In this document: positions 1 to 8,826 of the stretch, piece after piece
How the letters are laid out: every line of letters begins with the position of its first letter
Numbering within the stretch: position 1 is the stretch's first letter
DNA from: Paenibacillus azoreducens
GTDB lineage: Bacteria > Bacillota > Bacilli > Paenibacillales > Paenibacillaceae
Reading direction: 5' to 3'
Length of the DNA stretch: 64,000 nucleotides
Assembly: GCF_021654775.1 (NCBI RefSeq)
Contig: NZ_AP025343.1
Coordinates: 6,383,501 to 6,447,500 of the forward strand
Translations under genes and position numbers: made by a program
Notes under the pieces: generated by a model
Database searches by the model: none
What the model was told of the DNA's origin: nothing
The model's input: only the letters and a program-made list of their open reading frames with translations

Positions 1-367
1 ATACGTGAAGATTAATTGCTGTATCGGGACCTTGGAATAGACGGTGTTCAAACCAATCGGGTTCCCGTATGTGTAGCGTGTACCCCTCTTCCTCCAAGTC
101 AGGAACGTAGGCCGTTTCGTCCGCAGAATTCTCTACTACCAGCAGCATATCGATGATTGGCTTGGCACATAATCCTGGCACCGAAGTAGATCCAACATGC
201 TCCAATTGCAGAACCTTGTTTCCAAGTATTGAACGAATTCGTTCGGCCTCTTGCTCGAAAATTTTAGGCCAGTGCGGATCATAATCCTGGAGAATTATGG
301 ATGTGTTGTGAGGCTTCAGTTCACCAATCGTTGCTTTCTGAAGCCTTTCCTCACTGGTAGATGCCAT
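1..367 (-). CDS. GrpB-family (UPF0157) protein, 3' end outside window
   Basis: The first 122 codons are visible, starting at the ATG read from 367 on the minus strand. The product carries the family signature EHVGSTSVPGLCAKPIID around residues 56-73, after a segment (IILQDYDPHWPKIFEQEAERI) typical of the family N terminus. GrpB proteins have a nucleotidyltransferase-like fold and no well-established role. The gene runs out of the window, so C-terminal features are unknown. It is divergent from the operon that begins at 556, so it is probably an unrelated chromosomal neighbour marking the left edge of that block. Confidence 0.8.
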   Translation of the reverse strand, partial: MASTSEERLQKATIGELKPHNTSIILQDYDPHWPKIFEQEAERIRSILGNKVLQLEHVGSTSVPGLCAKPIIDMLLVVENSADETAYVPDLEEEGYTLHIREPDWFEHRLFQGPDTAINLHV

Positions 368-555
368 ATTTGAATGATTATGATTCGATGTCAAATACTC
401 CACCCGCTTTCTTTCATATTTGATATGAAAACGCTAAGCTCTTCAATATACCACAAATGTATATCGAAGCAAAGGCCTGTACCTTCCCCTTTCCTTACCC
501 TCTATCCCTTGTTCTTAATTCTTTTCAATCGGAAAAAGGAGGTTCCTACTTTACC

Positions 556-891
556 ATGGATCAAAATCAATCTCTATACATTCCCTTAGGCGTCAAGCCG
601 GAAGCCGAGTGGTTTCCCGGCTTCGGTAAACATCAGCTTGGTCAATCATCTATTGGCTCACTTGCTGCTGTTGTAGTCGCCCTATGTCTTTGGCTGATGG
701 GCAGAAGTGTTCCGCTCGCAGTGGTTACTTTCCTGATCGGCGTGTCCGCCTCTGTGATGATGACAACCAAGGACCGTCATAATTTGTCTGTACTGGATCA
801 GATCATGTTTATGATTCGTTATGCCAAGTCTCAGAAGTTCTACCCTTATCGCAGTTTAAACACTTGGACTACGACGGAATACAAGCTATGA
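556..891 (+). CDS. PrgI/VirB3-like small membrane protein
   Basis: A 111-residue protein with a hydrophobic hairpin at about residues 33-70 (SLAAVVVALCLWLMG then LAVVTFLIGVSASVMM), followed by a basic-aromatic tail (MIRYAKSQKFYPYRS) like that of PrgI/VirB3-type inner-membrane proteins of Firmicute conjugation systems. The ATG at 556 is chosen because AAAGGAGG lies about 14-20 bases upstream; the longer open frame from 457 has no ribosome site. The stop overlaps the next gene's start (ATGATG at 888), implying translational coupling. It is the first gene of the pilus/VirB4 operon. The PrgI assignment rests on size, topology and neighbours rather than on a firm motif. Confidence 0.55.
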   Translation: MDQNQSLYIPLGVKPEAEWFPGFGKHQLGQSSIGSLAAVVVALCLWLMGRSVPLAVVTFLIGVSASVMMTTKDRHNLSVLDQIMFMIRYAKSQKFYPYRSLNTWTTTEYKL

Positions 892-1334
892 TGCACACAG
901 AAACCGCCACCGCCTTACTGATACAGGGGATGTTATTTTCTACGCTTCTTCTTATTGCTAGTTTTCACGACATTCGCACACGCGAGGTCCCCAATTGGGT
1001 GCCGATCGCCTTAATCGGCTCAGGCTTGCTCCAGTTCCAGCTTGTTCCGGCTCTTATCGGCCTCGTATCTACCAGCTTGCCTTATCTGCTTGCCGCTGTT
1101 ACCACAAACGGAAAAATCGGCGGCGGCGATATTACGCTGATGGCAGCCTGTGGTTTTGTTTTGGGCCCAGTCGGCGGCCTTCTGCAAAGCATTATCGGGT
1201 TAACATTCGTTTTGCTCTTCGCGATAGGAATCGTTTATCGTCATGGGCTTAAAAAAACCAAGCAAACCGCCTTCCCGCTCGTTCCTTTTCTTACGGCAGG
1301 CGGTTTGCTCACGTTTACATTACTTTATTTGTGA
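888..1334 (+). CDS. Type IV prepilin peptidase (TadV/CpaA-like)
   Basis: A 148-residue polytopic protein. It has the two aspartates expected of aspartyl prepilin peptidases: one in FHDIRTREVPN near residue 27 and one in the GGGD motif near residue 76, each next to a membrane segment. Such enzymes cleave the basic leader of type IV or Flp pilins at the inner membrane. The length fits the short TadV/CpaA form, which lacks the N-terminal methylase domain. The start overlaps the stop of the preceding gene. Likely substrates are the pseudopilin-like proteins at 7105 and 7497; no classical Flp pilin gene was found nearby. Confidence 0.85.
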   Translation: MMHTETATALLIQGMLFSTLLLIASFHDIRTREVPNWVPIALIGSGLLQFQLVPALIGLVSTSLPYLLAAVTTNGKIGGGDITLMAACGFVLGPVGGLLQSIIGLTFVLLFAIGIVYRHGLKKTKQTAFPLVPFLTAGGLLTFTLLYL

Positions 1335-1359
1335 TTGACGAAGGAGGATATTCCAATTC

Positions 1360-2100
1360 ATGAATTGGCTAAAAAACCGTACCGTTCTGGGGATAAGTTG
1401 CATAATCTTATCCCTTATCCTTTGTCTCGGCATTGCGCCGCTGTTGAATCGAAGCGCCAGTGAAAAAGTCGCGATTGCCCGCATCGTTCAAGAGGTAGCC
1501 GAGGGCGAGGCCATCACTGCCGCTCATGTAGAGACCGTGTATGTAGGAGCCTACAATCTGCCCACTGACGTGCTAAAATCCGAAGACCAAGTTGTCGGAC
1601 AGTATGCCGCGGCGGATCTGAAAGTTGGAGATTATTTGCTCCCTTCCAAATTGTCAGCCTCTCCCCTCGATGCTTATTTAACCCGTCTGGACGGACAGAG
1701 ACAAGCCTTGTCGGTTACAATCAAAAGCCTCGCAGCGGGCCTTTCCGGCAAGCTTCAACCTGGTGATATTGTTAGCTTATTCGCCACCGACTACGGCGAC
1801 TTTCGCACAACCACGTTGCCCCCGGAACTGCAATACGTAGAAGTGCTGTCGGTTACGACCAGCAGTGGTCTGGATGCCCAAACCACAGCAAACGATCAAA
1901 ACGAAAGAGAACTGCCTTCCACACTTACCTTGCTCGTCCGGCCTGAGCAAGCCGTATTGCTGACCGACATTGAAAGCAAAGGAAAACTACATGCGGCATT
2001 GGTTTATCGGGGAGATGCGGCAACAACACAGTTATTCCTCGATAAACAAGAAGCGTATTTCTCGTCCAAATCACAACCGGAGGATGTTGCTCATGAGTAA
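1360..2100 (+). CDS. CpaB/RcpC-like SAF-domain pilus assembly protein
   Basis: A 246-residue protein with an N-terminal membrane anchor (residues 7-28) and an extracytoplasmic SAF-type segment: EVAEGEAITAAHVETVYVGA around residues 43-62, then VGQYAAADLKVGDYLLPSKL. This is the usual arrangement in CpaB/RcpC. In Gram-negative Tad systems CpaB works with the secretin; here, in a Gram-positive, it may be a cell-wall spacer or scaffold. An AAGGAGG site precedes the ATG. The 3' end overlaps the next gene's start at 2093. Confidence 0.75.
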   Translation: MNWLKNRTVLGISCIILSLILCLGIAPLLNRSASEKVAIARIVQEVAEGEAITAAHVETVYVGAYNLPTDVLKSEDQVVGQYAAADLKVGDYLLPSKLSASPLDAYLTRLDGQRQALSVTIKSLAAGLSGKLQPGDIVSLFATDYGDFRTTTLPPELQYVEVLSVTTSSGLDAQTTANDQNERELPSTLTLLVRPEQAVLLTDIESKGKLHAALVYRGDAATTQLFLDKQEAYFSSKSQPEDVAHE

Positions 2101-2941
2101 TAAACCGCTTATCGTCCTATGGGGCAGTCCGAATAGCGGTAAAACCATCGCTACCGTCAAATTAGCGCAAGCTCTGGCCGCTCACCGTAAAAATGTACTC
2201 GTCATATTCAGTGACGCCCTCTGCCCTTCCGTTGCCGCTATCGTACCTGGGCAAGCTAATGAGCAGAAATCGCTTGGTGAGCTGCTCAGTCTGCCTTCGC
2301 TTGCCCAGGAAGATCTGCTCCACTATTCGCTTGCGTTAAAAGGCTCGCCCCATCTCGCCTTTCTCGGTTATAAAAAAGGCGATCATGTCTTTTCTTATGC
2401 TGACTATAGCCGCGAGCGAGCCGTCGACTTGCTGACTCTGGCCAGACATACTGCCGATGTTGTGCTGGTAGACTGCGCCAGTTATGTGTCTTCTTATTTG
2501 CTTTCGACCGTGGCGCTGGAGTTAGCCGACGTAATATTCCGATTTCACAACTGCGATCTCAAAAGCCTGATGTTTTACGCCTCCTATTTGCCGTTATTGT
2601 CCGATGCCCGATTTCAGCATGCGGAGACGATTCCGATTTTGTCCAATGTCAAGCCGGGACAAGATAACCGGGCATATAGCCAAGTTGTCGGGGGAATCCA
2701 ATTCCTTCTGCCGCACGTCGCAGCGCTGGAACAACAATCCCTCGAAGCACGACTCATGGACCCGCTTCCGCCCGGCAAGGACGCGACTCTTTATCAGGAA
2801 GGCATCTCCCACATGATGAGGTTGATCATCCCCGAGGACGTACAGAAGTCACATAAGAGTACCGCGGCAGCTACGAGCAAAGCGTCTGTCGCTCCATGGT
2901 TCAGAAAGCAGCTTGAACTTTGGCGAGGTGATCGAAAATGA
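2093..2941 (+). CDS. MinD/CpaE-like P-loop ATPase
   Basis: A 282-residue protein starting at the ATG overlapping the upstream stop, with CCGGAGG about nine bases ahead. The P loop GSPNSGKT lies at residues 11-18, and VVLVDCASYVSS near residue 125 resembles a Walker B strand. Tad CpaE/TadZ ATPases of this fold place the pilus machine in the cell. The canonical deviant Walker A (KGGxGKT) is replaced by a simple GxxxxGKT. It overlaps tadA-like 2938 by a few bases. A second protein of this general class closes the operon at 14015. Confidence 0.65.
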   Translation: MSNKPLIVLWGSPNSGKTIATVKLAQALAAHRKNVLVIFSDALCPSVAAIVPGQANEQKSLGELLSLPSLAQEDLLHYSLALKGSPHLAFLGYKKGDHVFSYADYSRERAVDLLTLARHTADVVLVDCASYVSSYLLSTVALELADVIFRFHNCDLKSLMFYASYLPLLSDARFQHAETIPILSNVKPGQDNRAYSQVVGGIQFLLPHVAALEQQSLEARLMDPLPPGKDATLYQEGISHMMRLIIPEDVQKSHKSTAAATSKASVAPWFRKQLELWRGDRK

Positions 2942-4278
2942 ATCAATCCGCACTCTATTTCTCTAGCCAGTCCAAGCCTTTTAGTGAAGTGTTGATAGAG
3001 GTGCAAGCTTACCTCTCCAGCAAATACGCGACTTTGCTCAGTAGTCATCAGGTAGAACAGAAGCAGCAGATTATCGCCTATATCAGTCAATACTTGACCG
3101 ATCACCGGCTGCACGTGCCTGGCCTAGCTTTTGATGAGCTAATCGACCGTTTGTATGCGGAAATGGTCGAGTATTCGTTTTTGACACGCTATTTATTCGC
3201 GAGTGATGTGGAAGAGATCAACATTAACGGCTATAACGACGTGAAAATCAGTTACACGAATGGCGCTATCCTGCCTGCTGATGAACAATTTGCTTCCCCT
3301 GAACACGCGATCAATGTCATTAGGCGTTTGCTGCACCAATCCGGTATGATTCTCGACTACTCGCAGCCCATCGTTCGCGGACACTTGGCCAACAATATTC
3401 GCATTACCGTTTTCGGCATGCCGATCACGGATAAGGACAAGGGCATCGCCGCTTCCATTCGAATCGTCAACCCACAAAAACTGGCGCGGGAAGATTTTAT
3501 CCACAGCGGTACAGCCACCGGTGAAATGCTGGACTTTCTCAGCCTATGCCTGCGATACGGTCTTTCGATCTGCGTAACCGGAGCAACCGGCAGCGGCAAG
3601 ACGACCCTTATGAGCTGGCTATTGTCAACGATTCCTTATGACAAGCGAATCTTTACGATTGAAAACGGCACTCGCGAGTTTGACCTGGTGATGACGGACG
3701 GGGAAGGGCACGTCCTGAACAACGTGGTGCATACAGTGACACGATCCAGTGAAGACCCTCGTCAAAACATCGACCAAGAAAAATTGTTAGAGTATGCCTT
3801 GACTGCCAACCCCGATGTAATTTGTGTAGGTGAGATGAAATCTGCCGAAGCATTTGCTGCACAGGAAGCAGCCCGTACCGGACATACGGTCATTACGACA
3901 ACCCACGCCAATTCCTGTCTCGCCACCTATTACCGAATGGTGACACTTTGCACACAAAAATACGAAATGAACGATACAACACTGTACAATCTGGTTACTG
4001 AAGCATTTCCGATTGTTCTGTTTGTCAAAAAACTGGAGGATAATGTCCGTCGCATCATGGAAATCACCGAATGCCGCATTCATTCTGACGGTACGCGTGA
4101 GGTGGTTCCTTTATACCGATTCGCCGTCCACTCTACACGGGAAGTCTGCGGGCAAATTCGTATCGAAGGTGACTTCGAAAAAGTAAATGACATCTCACCC
4201 GGTTTGCAGAAACGTCTATTGGAAAATGGCTTGCCGCTATCCATGTTGCAACAATTAAGAGGGGGCGATAGCACATGA
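2938..4278 (+). CDS. CpaF/TadA-family secretion ATPase
   Basis: A 446-residue type II/IV secretion ATPase. The Walker A motif GATGSGKTT is near residue 215. The region VICVGEMKSAEAFAAQEAARTGH carries the Walker B/His-box signature, with E where many family members have R in 'GEMRS'. An N-terminal helical region of about 100 residues precedes the ATPase core, as in CpaF. In Tad systems this enzyme powers pilus extension and retraction together with TadB and TadC, which follow at 4275 and 6208. The start overlaps the preceding stop (ATGA). Confidence 0.9.
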   Translation: MNQSALYFSSQSKPFSEVLIEVQAYLSSKYATLLSSHQVEQKQQIIAYISQYLTDHRLHVPGLAFDELIDRLYAEMVEYSFLTRYLFASDVEEININGYNDVKISYTNGAILPADEQFASPEHAINVIRRLLHQSGMILDYSQPIVRGHLANNIRITVFGMPITDKDKGIAASIRIVNPQKLAREDFIHSGTATGEMLDFLSLCLRYGLSICVTGATGSGKTTLMSWLLSTIPYDKRIFTIENGTREFDLVMTDGEGHVLNNVVHTVTRSSEDPRQNIDQEKLLEYALTANPDVICVGEMKSAEAFAAQEAARTGHTVITTTHANSCLATYYRMVTLCTQKYEMNDTTLYNLVTEAFPIVLFVKKLEDNVRRIMEITECRIHSDGTREVVPLYRFAVHSTREVCGQIRIEGDFEKVNDISPGLQKRLLENGLPLSMLQQLRGGDST

Positions 4279-5213
4279 TGGTGTTGCTCCTGCTTTCCTT
4301 TGTTGGCTTATCCGCTGGAAGCCTGATATTACTGAGCCTGACTCCCCGTTCGTTAATGGAAGCTTTATCGGAGTTCTTGCAACGGAGGCAGATGCGCAGG
4401 CAGCCGATCGCCGAGCAAATTCGGCGTGTTCAGCGACCGAAGAAATTGAAGGGCTGGCGCGCCACCATTGTCGAGGCGACCACGATCTTACATCAAATCG
4501 GACACGAACAGCGTACAGGTTTCCTTTTCGCCCTTTCCTTGATGCTGGCGATAGGCGGCGCTCTACTCGCCCTGATACTGAACAACATTTGGCTTTTGCC
4601 CGTCCTTGCAGGCGGGTTTGCCATGTCGCCTTTTTGGATCGTGCTATTTCGTGCAACGTTCTACAAAAAGCGGCTGCATGACGAATTGGAAACCGCATTA
4701 TCCGTTATTACAACATCTTATCTGCGCAGCGAGAATATTCTAGCGGCGGTCGAGGAGAATTTGCCGTATCTGAATCCGCCCGTATCCGATGTGTTTCAAG
4801 CATTTTTAGCGGAGTCCAAACTGATTCATACGAATCTTCATCTGGCGCTCACAAGACTGCGTGGTCGCATTCATAATAGTGTCTTTCAGGAATGGTGCGA
4901 CGCATTGATGGCCTGTCAGGAGGATCGCGCGCTGAAAACGACACTCATGCCCATTGTCGCCAAGCTATCCGACATGCGCGTCGTTTCGGCTGAACTGGAC
5001 GCAGCCCTCTATGAACCACTCAAAGAGTTTATTACGATGGCTCTGCTGCTGATCGGCAACATTCCACTGCTCTATTTCTTAAATCGGGATTGGTATCGCG
5101 CTCTGACGCAAACGACGCCAGGGCATGCTGTGTTGGCATTGTGCGCGCTAGCAATCTTGGTATCTTTGGCTGCCGTCATTCGGCTGACGCGGCCACTCGA
5201 TTATCGAAGATAG
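4275..5213 (+). CDS. TadB-like platform protein (T2SS F family)
   Basis: A 312-residue membrane protein with an N-terminal anchor, a central hydrophobic pair (LSLMLAIGGALLALIL, then LPVLAGGFAMSPFWIVLF), a cytoplasmic helical domain of about 150 residues, and two C-terminal membrane segments. This topology matches TadB-type GspF/PilC homologues that couple the TadA ATPase to pilin polymerisation. The start ATG overlaps the tadA-like stop. It pairs with the TadC-like protein at 6208, although three other open frames lie between them. Confidence 0.75.
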   Translation: MMVLLLLSFVGLSAGSLILLSLTPRSLMEALSEFLQRRQMRRQPIAEQIRRVQRPKKLKGWRATIVEATTILHQIGHEQRTGFLFALSLMLAIGGALLALILNNIWLLPVLAGGFAMSPFWIVLFRATFYKKRLHDELETALSVITTSYLRSENILAAVEENLPYLNPPVSDVFQAFLAESKLIHTNLHLALTRLRGRIHNSVFQEWCDALMACQEDRALKTTLMPIVAKLSDMRVVSAELDAALYEPLKEFITMALLLIGNIPLLYFLNRDWYRALTQTTPGHAVLALCALAILVSLAAVIRLTRPLDYRR

Positions 5214-5224
5214 GAGGCCCCTAT

Positions 5225-5476
5225 ATGAACAACAAAGACGTCGCTTCCTTGCTGGGAGAGTTGATAGAGGCGGATAAGGATGAGTGGGTCAGTTTGGAAA
5301 GGCTGCTTAATCGGTACGGCGTGGTCGGCTTTTTCCAAAAGTTAGATGAGAGAATGCCCTTGTCAACGGAAAGCTTGGAAAAACTTCAAGCGCTTCAATC
5401 ATTGATAGACATCCTGTCAAAAAGGTATGTGGAACTTGGGGAGGGAAACGGATGTGAGCCAGCTCCACACCAATGA
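5225..5476 (+). CDS. Small acidic protein of unknown function
   Basis: An 83-residue soluble, helix-rich, acidic protein (start ATG 5225, preceded by ATAGGAGG). Nothing in it is recognisable. It sits between the TadB-like and RadC-like genes and overlaps the likely GTG start of the latter, so it appears to be translated as part of the operon. Confidence 0.55.
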   Translation: MNNKDVASLLGELIEADKDEWVSLERLLNRYGVVGFFQKLDERMPLSTESLEKLQALQSLIDILSKRYVELGEGNGCEPAPHQ

Positions 5477-6053
5477 GAAGTATGTGGCTGACTTTGTCCA
5501 TTCCATTCACAAATTAACCCGCATCCCATTGCACAAGCTGGAGGAATACGGCAAGGTAAACAACCTCATCAACGTACTGGAACATCCTCGCGTATTGGAG
5601 CCGACCACTGCACAATTTCAAAAAATTGAGCAACTCAATGCGTTCCTTCGGGCCTACCGCGTGGTCAAGTGGGAGGAGGAAAACGCCAGACAGTGTATTC
5701 GCTCACCACAACATGCTGGCGACTATTTTTCCACGCTTCTCGATGGCGTTCGGGACCGGGAACGGTTTATGGTTGCCTTCTTGAACAACAGCAATCGCAT
5801 CATCGAGACCCGCACGATTTCGGAAGGCGGCATCGACCAAGCGCCTGTCTACCCCCGTGATGTCCTAAAAGCCGCCTTGAATTGCGACTGCTCTGCTGTG
5901 ATTTTTGCGCATAATCATCCGGGCGGCACCCTCTCCCCTTCTCCCGAAGACATACAGTTAACGCGACGGATGGTCGATATTTTCGAGCCCTTAAACATCC
6001 AAGTACTCGATCATATCATCATCGCGGGCAATGGCTACCTGTCCATGGCTTAA
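5454..6053 (+). CDS. radC: RadC-family JAB/MPN protein
   Basis: About 199 residues from the GTG at 5454 (GGGGAGGG lies about ten bases upstream); an in-frame ATG at 5427 is possible but lacks a ribosome site. The C-terminal half has the JAB metal motif HNHPGGTLSPSPED, giving the H-x-H-x(n)-S-x(2)-D metal ligands. RadC homologues are common on conjugative and integrative elements, where the role is unproven. The frame ends at GYLSMA-stop, and the same frame continues open for another 44 codons, so the protein may be shortened by a nonsense change. Confidence 0.8.
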   Translation: MSQLHTNEKYVADFVHSIHKLTRIPLHKLEEYGKVNNLINVLEHPRVLEPTTAQFQKIEQLNAFLRAYRVVKWEEENARQCIRSPQHAGDYFSTLLDGVRDRERFMVAFLNNSNRIIETRTISEGGIDQAPVYPRDVLKAALNCDCSAVIFAHNHPGGTLSPSPEDIQLTRRMVDIFEPLNIQVLDHIIIAGNGYLSMA

Positions 6054-6188
6054 ATGGGCAAACTGCCGAGCGTTGCAGAAAGGGCCGCCAACTACGATTC
6101 CATCTCCCTTCCGGTGATGGAACAAATCGGCTTTCTATACGAAACATTGCATTCGCCAGATGAAGTTGAAGATGAATGGGAACGGTAA
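6054..6188 (+). CDS. 44-codon in-frame continuation of radC-like gene
   Basis: This frame begins with ATG directly after the TAA of the RadC-like gene, in the same frame, and encodes MGKLPSVAERAANYDS... ending in an acidic tail (DEVEDEWER). There is no ribosome site just ahead of the ATG. The simplest reading is that the TAA at 6051 is a point change (for example GAA to TAA) and that this is the original C terminus. A separate small protein made by stop-start coupling is the alternative. Confidence 0.4.
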   Translation: MGKLPSVAERAANYDSISLPVMEQIGFLYETLHSPDEVEDEWER

Positions 6189-6207
6189 AGGAGGTGTCAT
6201 CTGATTC

Positions 6208-7080
6208 ATGACTGAACTTCTTGTGGGCTTCAGTCTATTTTTTGCAGCCGGAGCCTATTTTTTATTAGCCGATCTATTGCAAGTCTCCACCCGTGCCAAC
6301 ACAAAAGCGATTCTGCAGGTCGCCAAAATTGGAAAAGGGAAATCATCCTCCCTGCATGTCCTGCTCTTTCGCCTCTCCGCTTGGCTAGCCGAACACTTGA
6401 AGCTCAGTGACTACTACAAACGAAAAACAGCGGCTACGCTTCGTTCAGCCGGCATCACCCTCACGCCCGAAGTGTTTCTGTCGCAAGCGATTGTGAAAGC
6501 AAGTCTAATCTTTGGTGCCGGAATGGCCCTTCTTCCCTTTCTACCGCTGCTATCCCCGCTCTTGATCTTTCTGGCTATCGCCTTCTTTTTTAAAGACTAC
6601 CGCTCCGCCGATGAAGCGGTACGAAAAAAGCGTGAGCAAATCGAATCCGAACTTCCCCGATTCGTCGCAACCGTATCGCAAGAATTGAAGGCCTCACGCG
6701 ATGTCCTGCGGATACTCGAGACGTATGCGAACCATGCTGGAGAGAGTTTACAGCATGAACTACAAATGACGATCGCTGATATGAAAAGCGGTAGTCTGGA
6801 AACCGCGCTACTCCGACTGGAGACCCGGATCGGCAGCACGATGCTGTCTGATATGGTACGTGGCTTGTTGGCCGTGTTGCGCGGTGATCAGGGTGTGGTC
6901 TATTTTGAAATGCTAGCGCATGATTTCAAGCTGGCCGAGATCCAACGACTCAAACGGATCGCGATGAAGCGCCCCGGCAAAATCCGCAAATATTCCTTCC
7001 TAATGTTAGCCTGCTTCATGCTTACCTACATGGTCATTATCGGCATGGAGATTATGAAGGCTGTTGGTGAGTTGTTTTAA
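6208..7080 (+). CDS. TadC-like platform protein (T2SS F family)
   Basis: A 290-residue protein with an N-terminal membrane segment, a hydrophobic hairpin around residues 97-130 (FGAGMALLPFLPLLSPLLIFLAIAFFF), a helical cytoplasmic domain containing ELPRFVATVSQELKASRDV, and a C-terminal membrane segment. This is the usual GspF/TadC layout. It is the second of two platform proteins expected for a Tad machine. AAAGGAGG stands before the ATG. It is followed closely by the pseudopilin-like gene at 7105. Confidence 0.75.
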   Translation: MTELLVGFSLFFAAGAYFLLADLLQVSTRANTKAILQVAKIGKGKSSSLHVLLFRLSAWLAEHLKLSDYYKRKTAATLRSAGITLTPEVFLSQAIVKASLIFGAGMALLPFLPLLSPLLIFLAIAFFFKDYRSADEAVRKKREQIESELPRFVATVSQELKASRDVLRILETYANHAGESLQHELQMTIADMKSGSLETALLRLETRIGSTMLSDMVRGLLAVLRGDQGVVYFEMLAHDFKLAEIQRLKRIAMKRPGKIRKYSFLMLACFMLTYMVIIGMEIMKAVGELF

Positions 7081-7104
7081 TCTGCTTATGAAAGGAGGCT
7101 TTCT

Positions 7105-7500
7105 ATGCTGTATCGAGCTCTCCGCTCCCGCCGCGGCGAAGGGTATATCGATGTTACCGTCATTGTGCTCGCAGCCATGCTTTGCATCGGACTTGCCGTT
7201 CAAGTTTTTCCGGTATTTATGGCCCAGCAAAAGCTGGATACGTTCGCGAGTGAATTGGCCCGGGAAGCAGAGATTTCTGGCAGAGTCGGCCCTGAAACCA
7301 CACAGCGAGCCAATGAGTTGCAACTGCAAACCGGGCTGTCTCCCAACATCGCATGGAGCAAAACCGGCCCAATTCAAATCAACCAAGAGGTAACAGTCAC
7401 ACTGCGCACGACAGCAGATATCGGTTTTGGAAGCTTTGGATCATTTCCCATCGAGCTTTCAGCTACTGCGAAAGGAAAGTCCGAGGTGTACTGGAAATGA
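7105..7500 (+). CDS. DUF4320/TadE-like pseudopilin-type protein
   Basis: A 131-residue protein with a short basic leader (LYRALRSRRGEG), one N-terminal membrane helix (YIDVTVIVLAAMLCIGLAVQVF) and an extracytoplasmic remainder. This is the layout of TadE-like minor pilins and resembles DUF4320 proteins seen near VirB4-type loci. The glycine before the acidic residue (RRG-EG) is a plausible prepilin cleavage point, although E at +5 is absent. A strong AAAGGAGG precedes the ATG. Its stop overlaps the next start (ATGA). Confidence 0.6.
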   Translation: MLYRALRSRRGEGYIDVTVIVLAAMLCIGLAVQVFPVFMAQQKLDTFASELAREAEISGRVGPETTQRANELQLQTGLSPNIAWSKTGPIQINQEVTVTLRTTADIGFGSFGSFPIELSATAKGKSEVYWK

Positions 7501-8033
7501 TGCGATTCTGGAAAAATTGTTCCGGCAGCGGGTATCCGCTTGCGATTACAATTGTGCTGGCAATTCTGCTGCTATCTTGCTGCATATTTGAATATTTCCG
7601 GCTATCCATCATCGCAGCAGAGGTAAGGATCGCCACACAAAGTGCCATTATATCCGTAGCAACAGAAAATTACAACCTGGTCTACAACGGCTTGCGGCAA
7701 AGCTATTCAGGCGGGTATACTCGAGCCGACAATCAATGGCAAGAATCTTGGACAACAGGTGACATTTACAACCGCATTAGCCGGGATTTAGGACTGGTTC
7801 AAGAAGGGAGCAGATATATGCGGAAATCCGCTGACTACACCGAGTACAGCATCTCTGAACTTGAAGTCGATATCATGAATACGCCGTTCGCTCCTGCGTC
7901 ACCCGATTCCATTCAACAATTTACCGCCGAGGCACAGCTACAGCTTTCCGTGCCGCTATCTTTCGGCTGGGGCCATCTGCCTCCCATGAAAGCGAGTTTG
8001 AAGGTTCAGGCTGTGTATCGACCACGATTTTGA
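7497..8033 (+). CDS. Second single-helix pseudopilin-like protein
   Basis: A 178-residue protein starting at the ATG that overlaps the previous stop. One membrane helix (PLAITIVLAILLLSCCIFEYF) sits at residues 12-34, followed by a helical stretch and a C-terminal beta-rich region. The ...EYFRLSIIAAEVR... pattern after the helix recalls TadE/TadG-type proteins. Position after the DUF4320-like gene suggests a partner minor pilin. Family assignment is tentative. Confidence 0.5.
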   Translation: MMRFWKNCSGSGYPLAITIVLAILLLSCCIFEYFRLSIIAAEVRIATQSAIISVATENYNLVYNGLRQSYSGGYTRADNQWQESWTTGDIYNRISRDLGLVQEGSRYMRKSADYTEYSISELEVDIMNTPFAPASPDSIQQFTAEAQLQLSVPLSFGWGHLPPMKASLKVQAVYRPRF

Positions 8034-8160
8034 AAGTGCAAGCAAGATTCTACTGTAATCAACAAGATCGCTGTTCAAGTTGGAATTTACAGATTTATAC
8101 ATTATAATGAGGATAACCTTTCCTTTTTCGATTCGTTCACTGAAAAGGAGTTGATTCGTC

Positions 8161-8763
8161 GTGAAACGTAAAATATGGGTATGGACGAGTTGCATTATTC
8201 TTTTAGGTGCCATTGGTTTGTGGGCGTTCAGCAACGATGGAGGCCAATCTTCCGAGGTTGAAACGATCGTGCCTCCCTCTCCCGATTCTGCTCTTGTGAC
8301 GATACCCGATATTGATCCCGAACCATCTTCTAAGACCGACACAAATTCGGAATCACCTGGGCAGAACCCCGAAAAAGACGGTTCTGCTTCAAGTCATATT
8401 CCCGAAGCTTCGCAAAATACAGAACTAAGTATTTCAGAACCACCTGGCCTGCAACCGGAGAAAGAAGTTACAGAAGTCGAAGTCCCCCTTACCGATCCGA
8501 CACCAACGCCAAAGCCGACAGAGCCGCCAAAGCCTAAGCCCAAAGAAACAGATAAACCACAGTCTCCTGACACTCCGCCTACTTATGAGGAGAAGGAAAC
8601 TCAGCCCAACAAGCCGCAGGATGAGCCGAAAGCTGGTAACAAAAACGAAAATGGAAAAGTCCTCGTGCCAGGGTTCGGTTGGGTTGAGCAAGGAGGCCCT
8701 AGTCAAGGTAGCAAAAGTGAATCAGATGGTGATTGGAATAAACAAATAGGTACAATGGATTAA
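8161..8763 (+). CDS. Membrane-anchored proline-rich wall-spanning protein (DUF6550-like)
   Basis: A 200-residue protein from a GTG start (AAAAGGAG upstream). It has an N-terminal helix (IWVWTSCIILLGAIGLWAF), a long acidic Pro/Thr/Lys-rich low-complexity stalk at about residues 90-160, and a conserved-looking end GKVLVPGFGWVEQGG ... GDWNKQIGTMD. The VPGFGWV and IGTMD end motifs resemble DUF6550 proteins found near Firmicute VirB4 loci. The stalk could span the cell wall. A gap of about 127 bases separates it from the previous gene, the largest in the operon so far. Confidence 0.55.
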   Translation: MKRKIWVWTSCIILLGAIGLWAFSNDGGQSSEVETIVPPSPDSALVTIPDIDPEPSSKTDTNSESPGQNPEKDGSASSHIPEASQNTELSISEPPGLQPEKEVTEVEVPLTDPTPTPKPTEPPKPKPKETDKPQSPDTPPTYEEKETQPNKPQDEPKAGNKNENGKVLVPGFGWVEQGGPSQGSKSESDGDWNKQIGTMD

Positions 8764-8826
8764 TCTATTAATGAAGCAGAGGTACAGGTAATCACCTGTA
8801 CCTCTTTGCTTTGGGAGGAGATTCGA

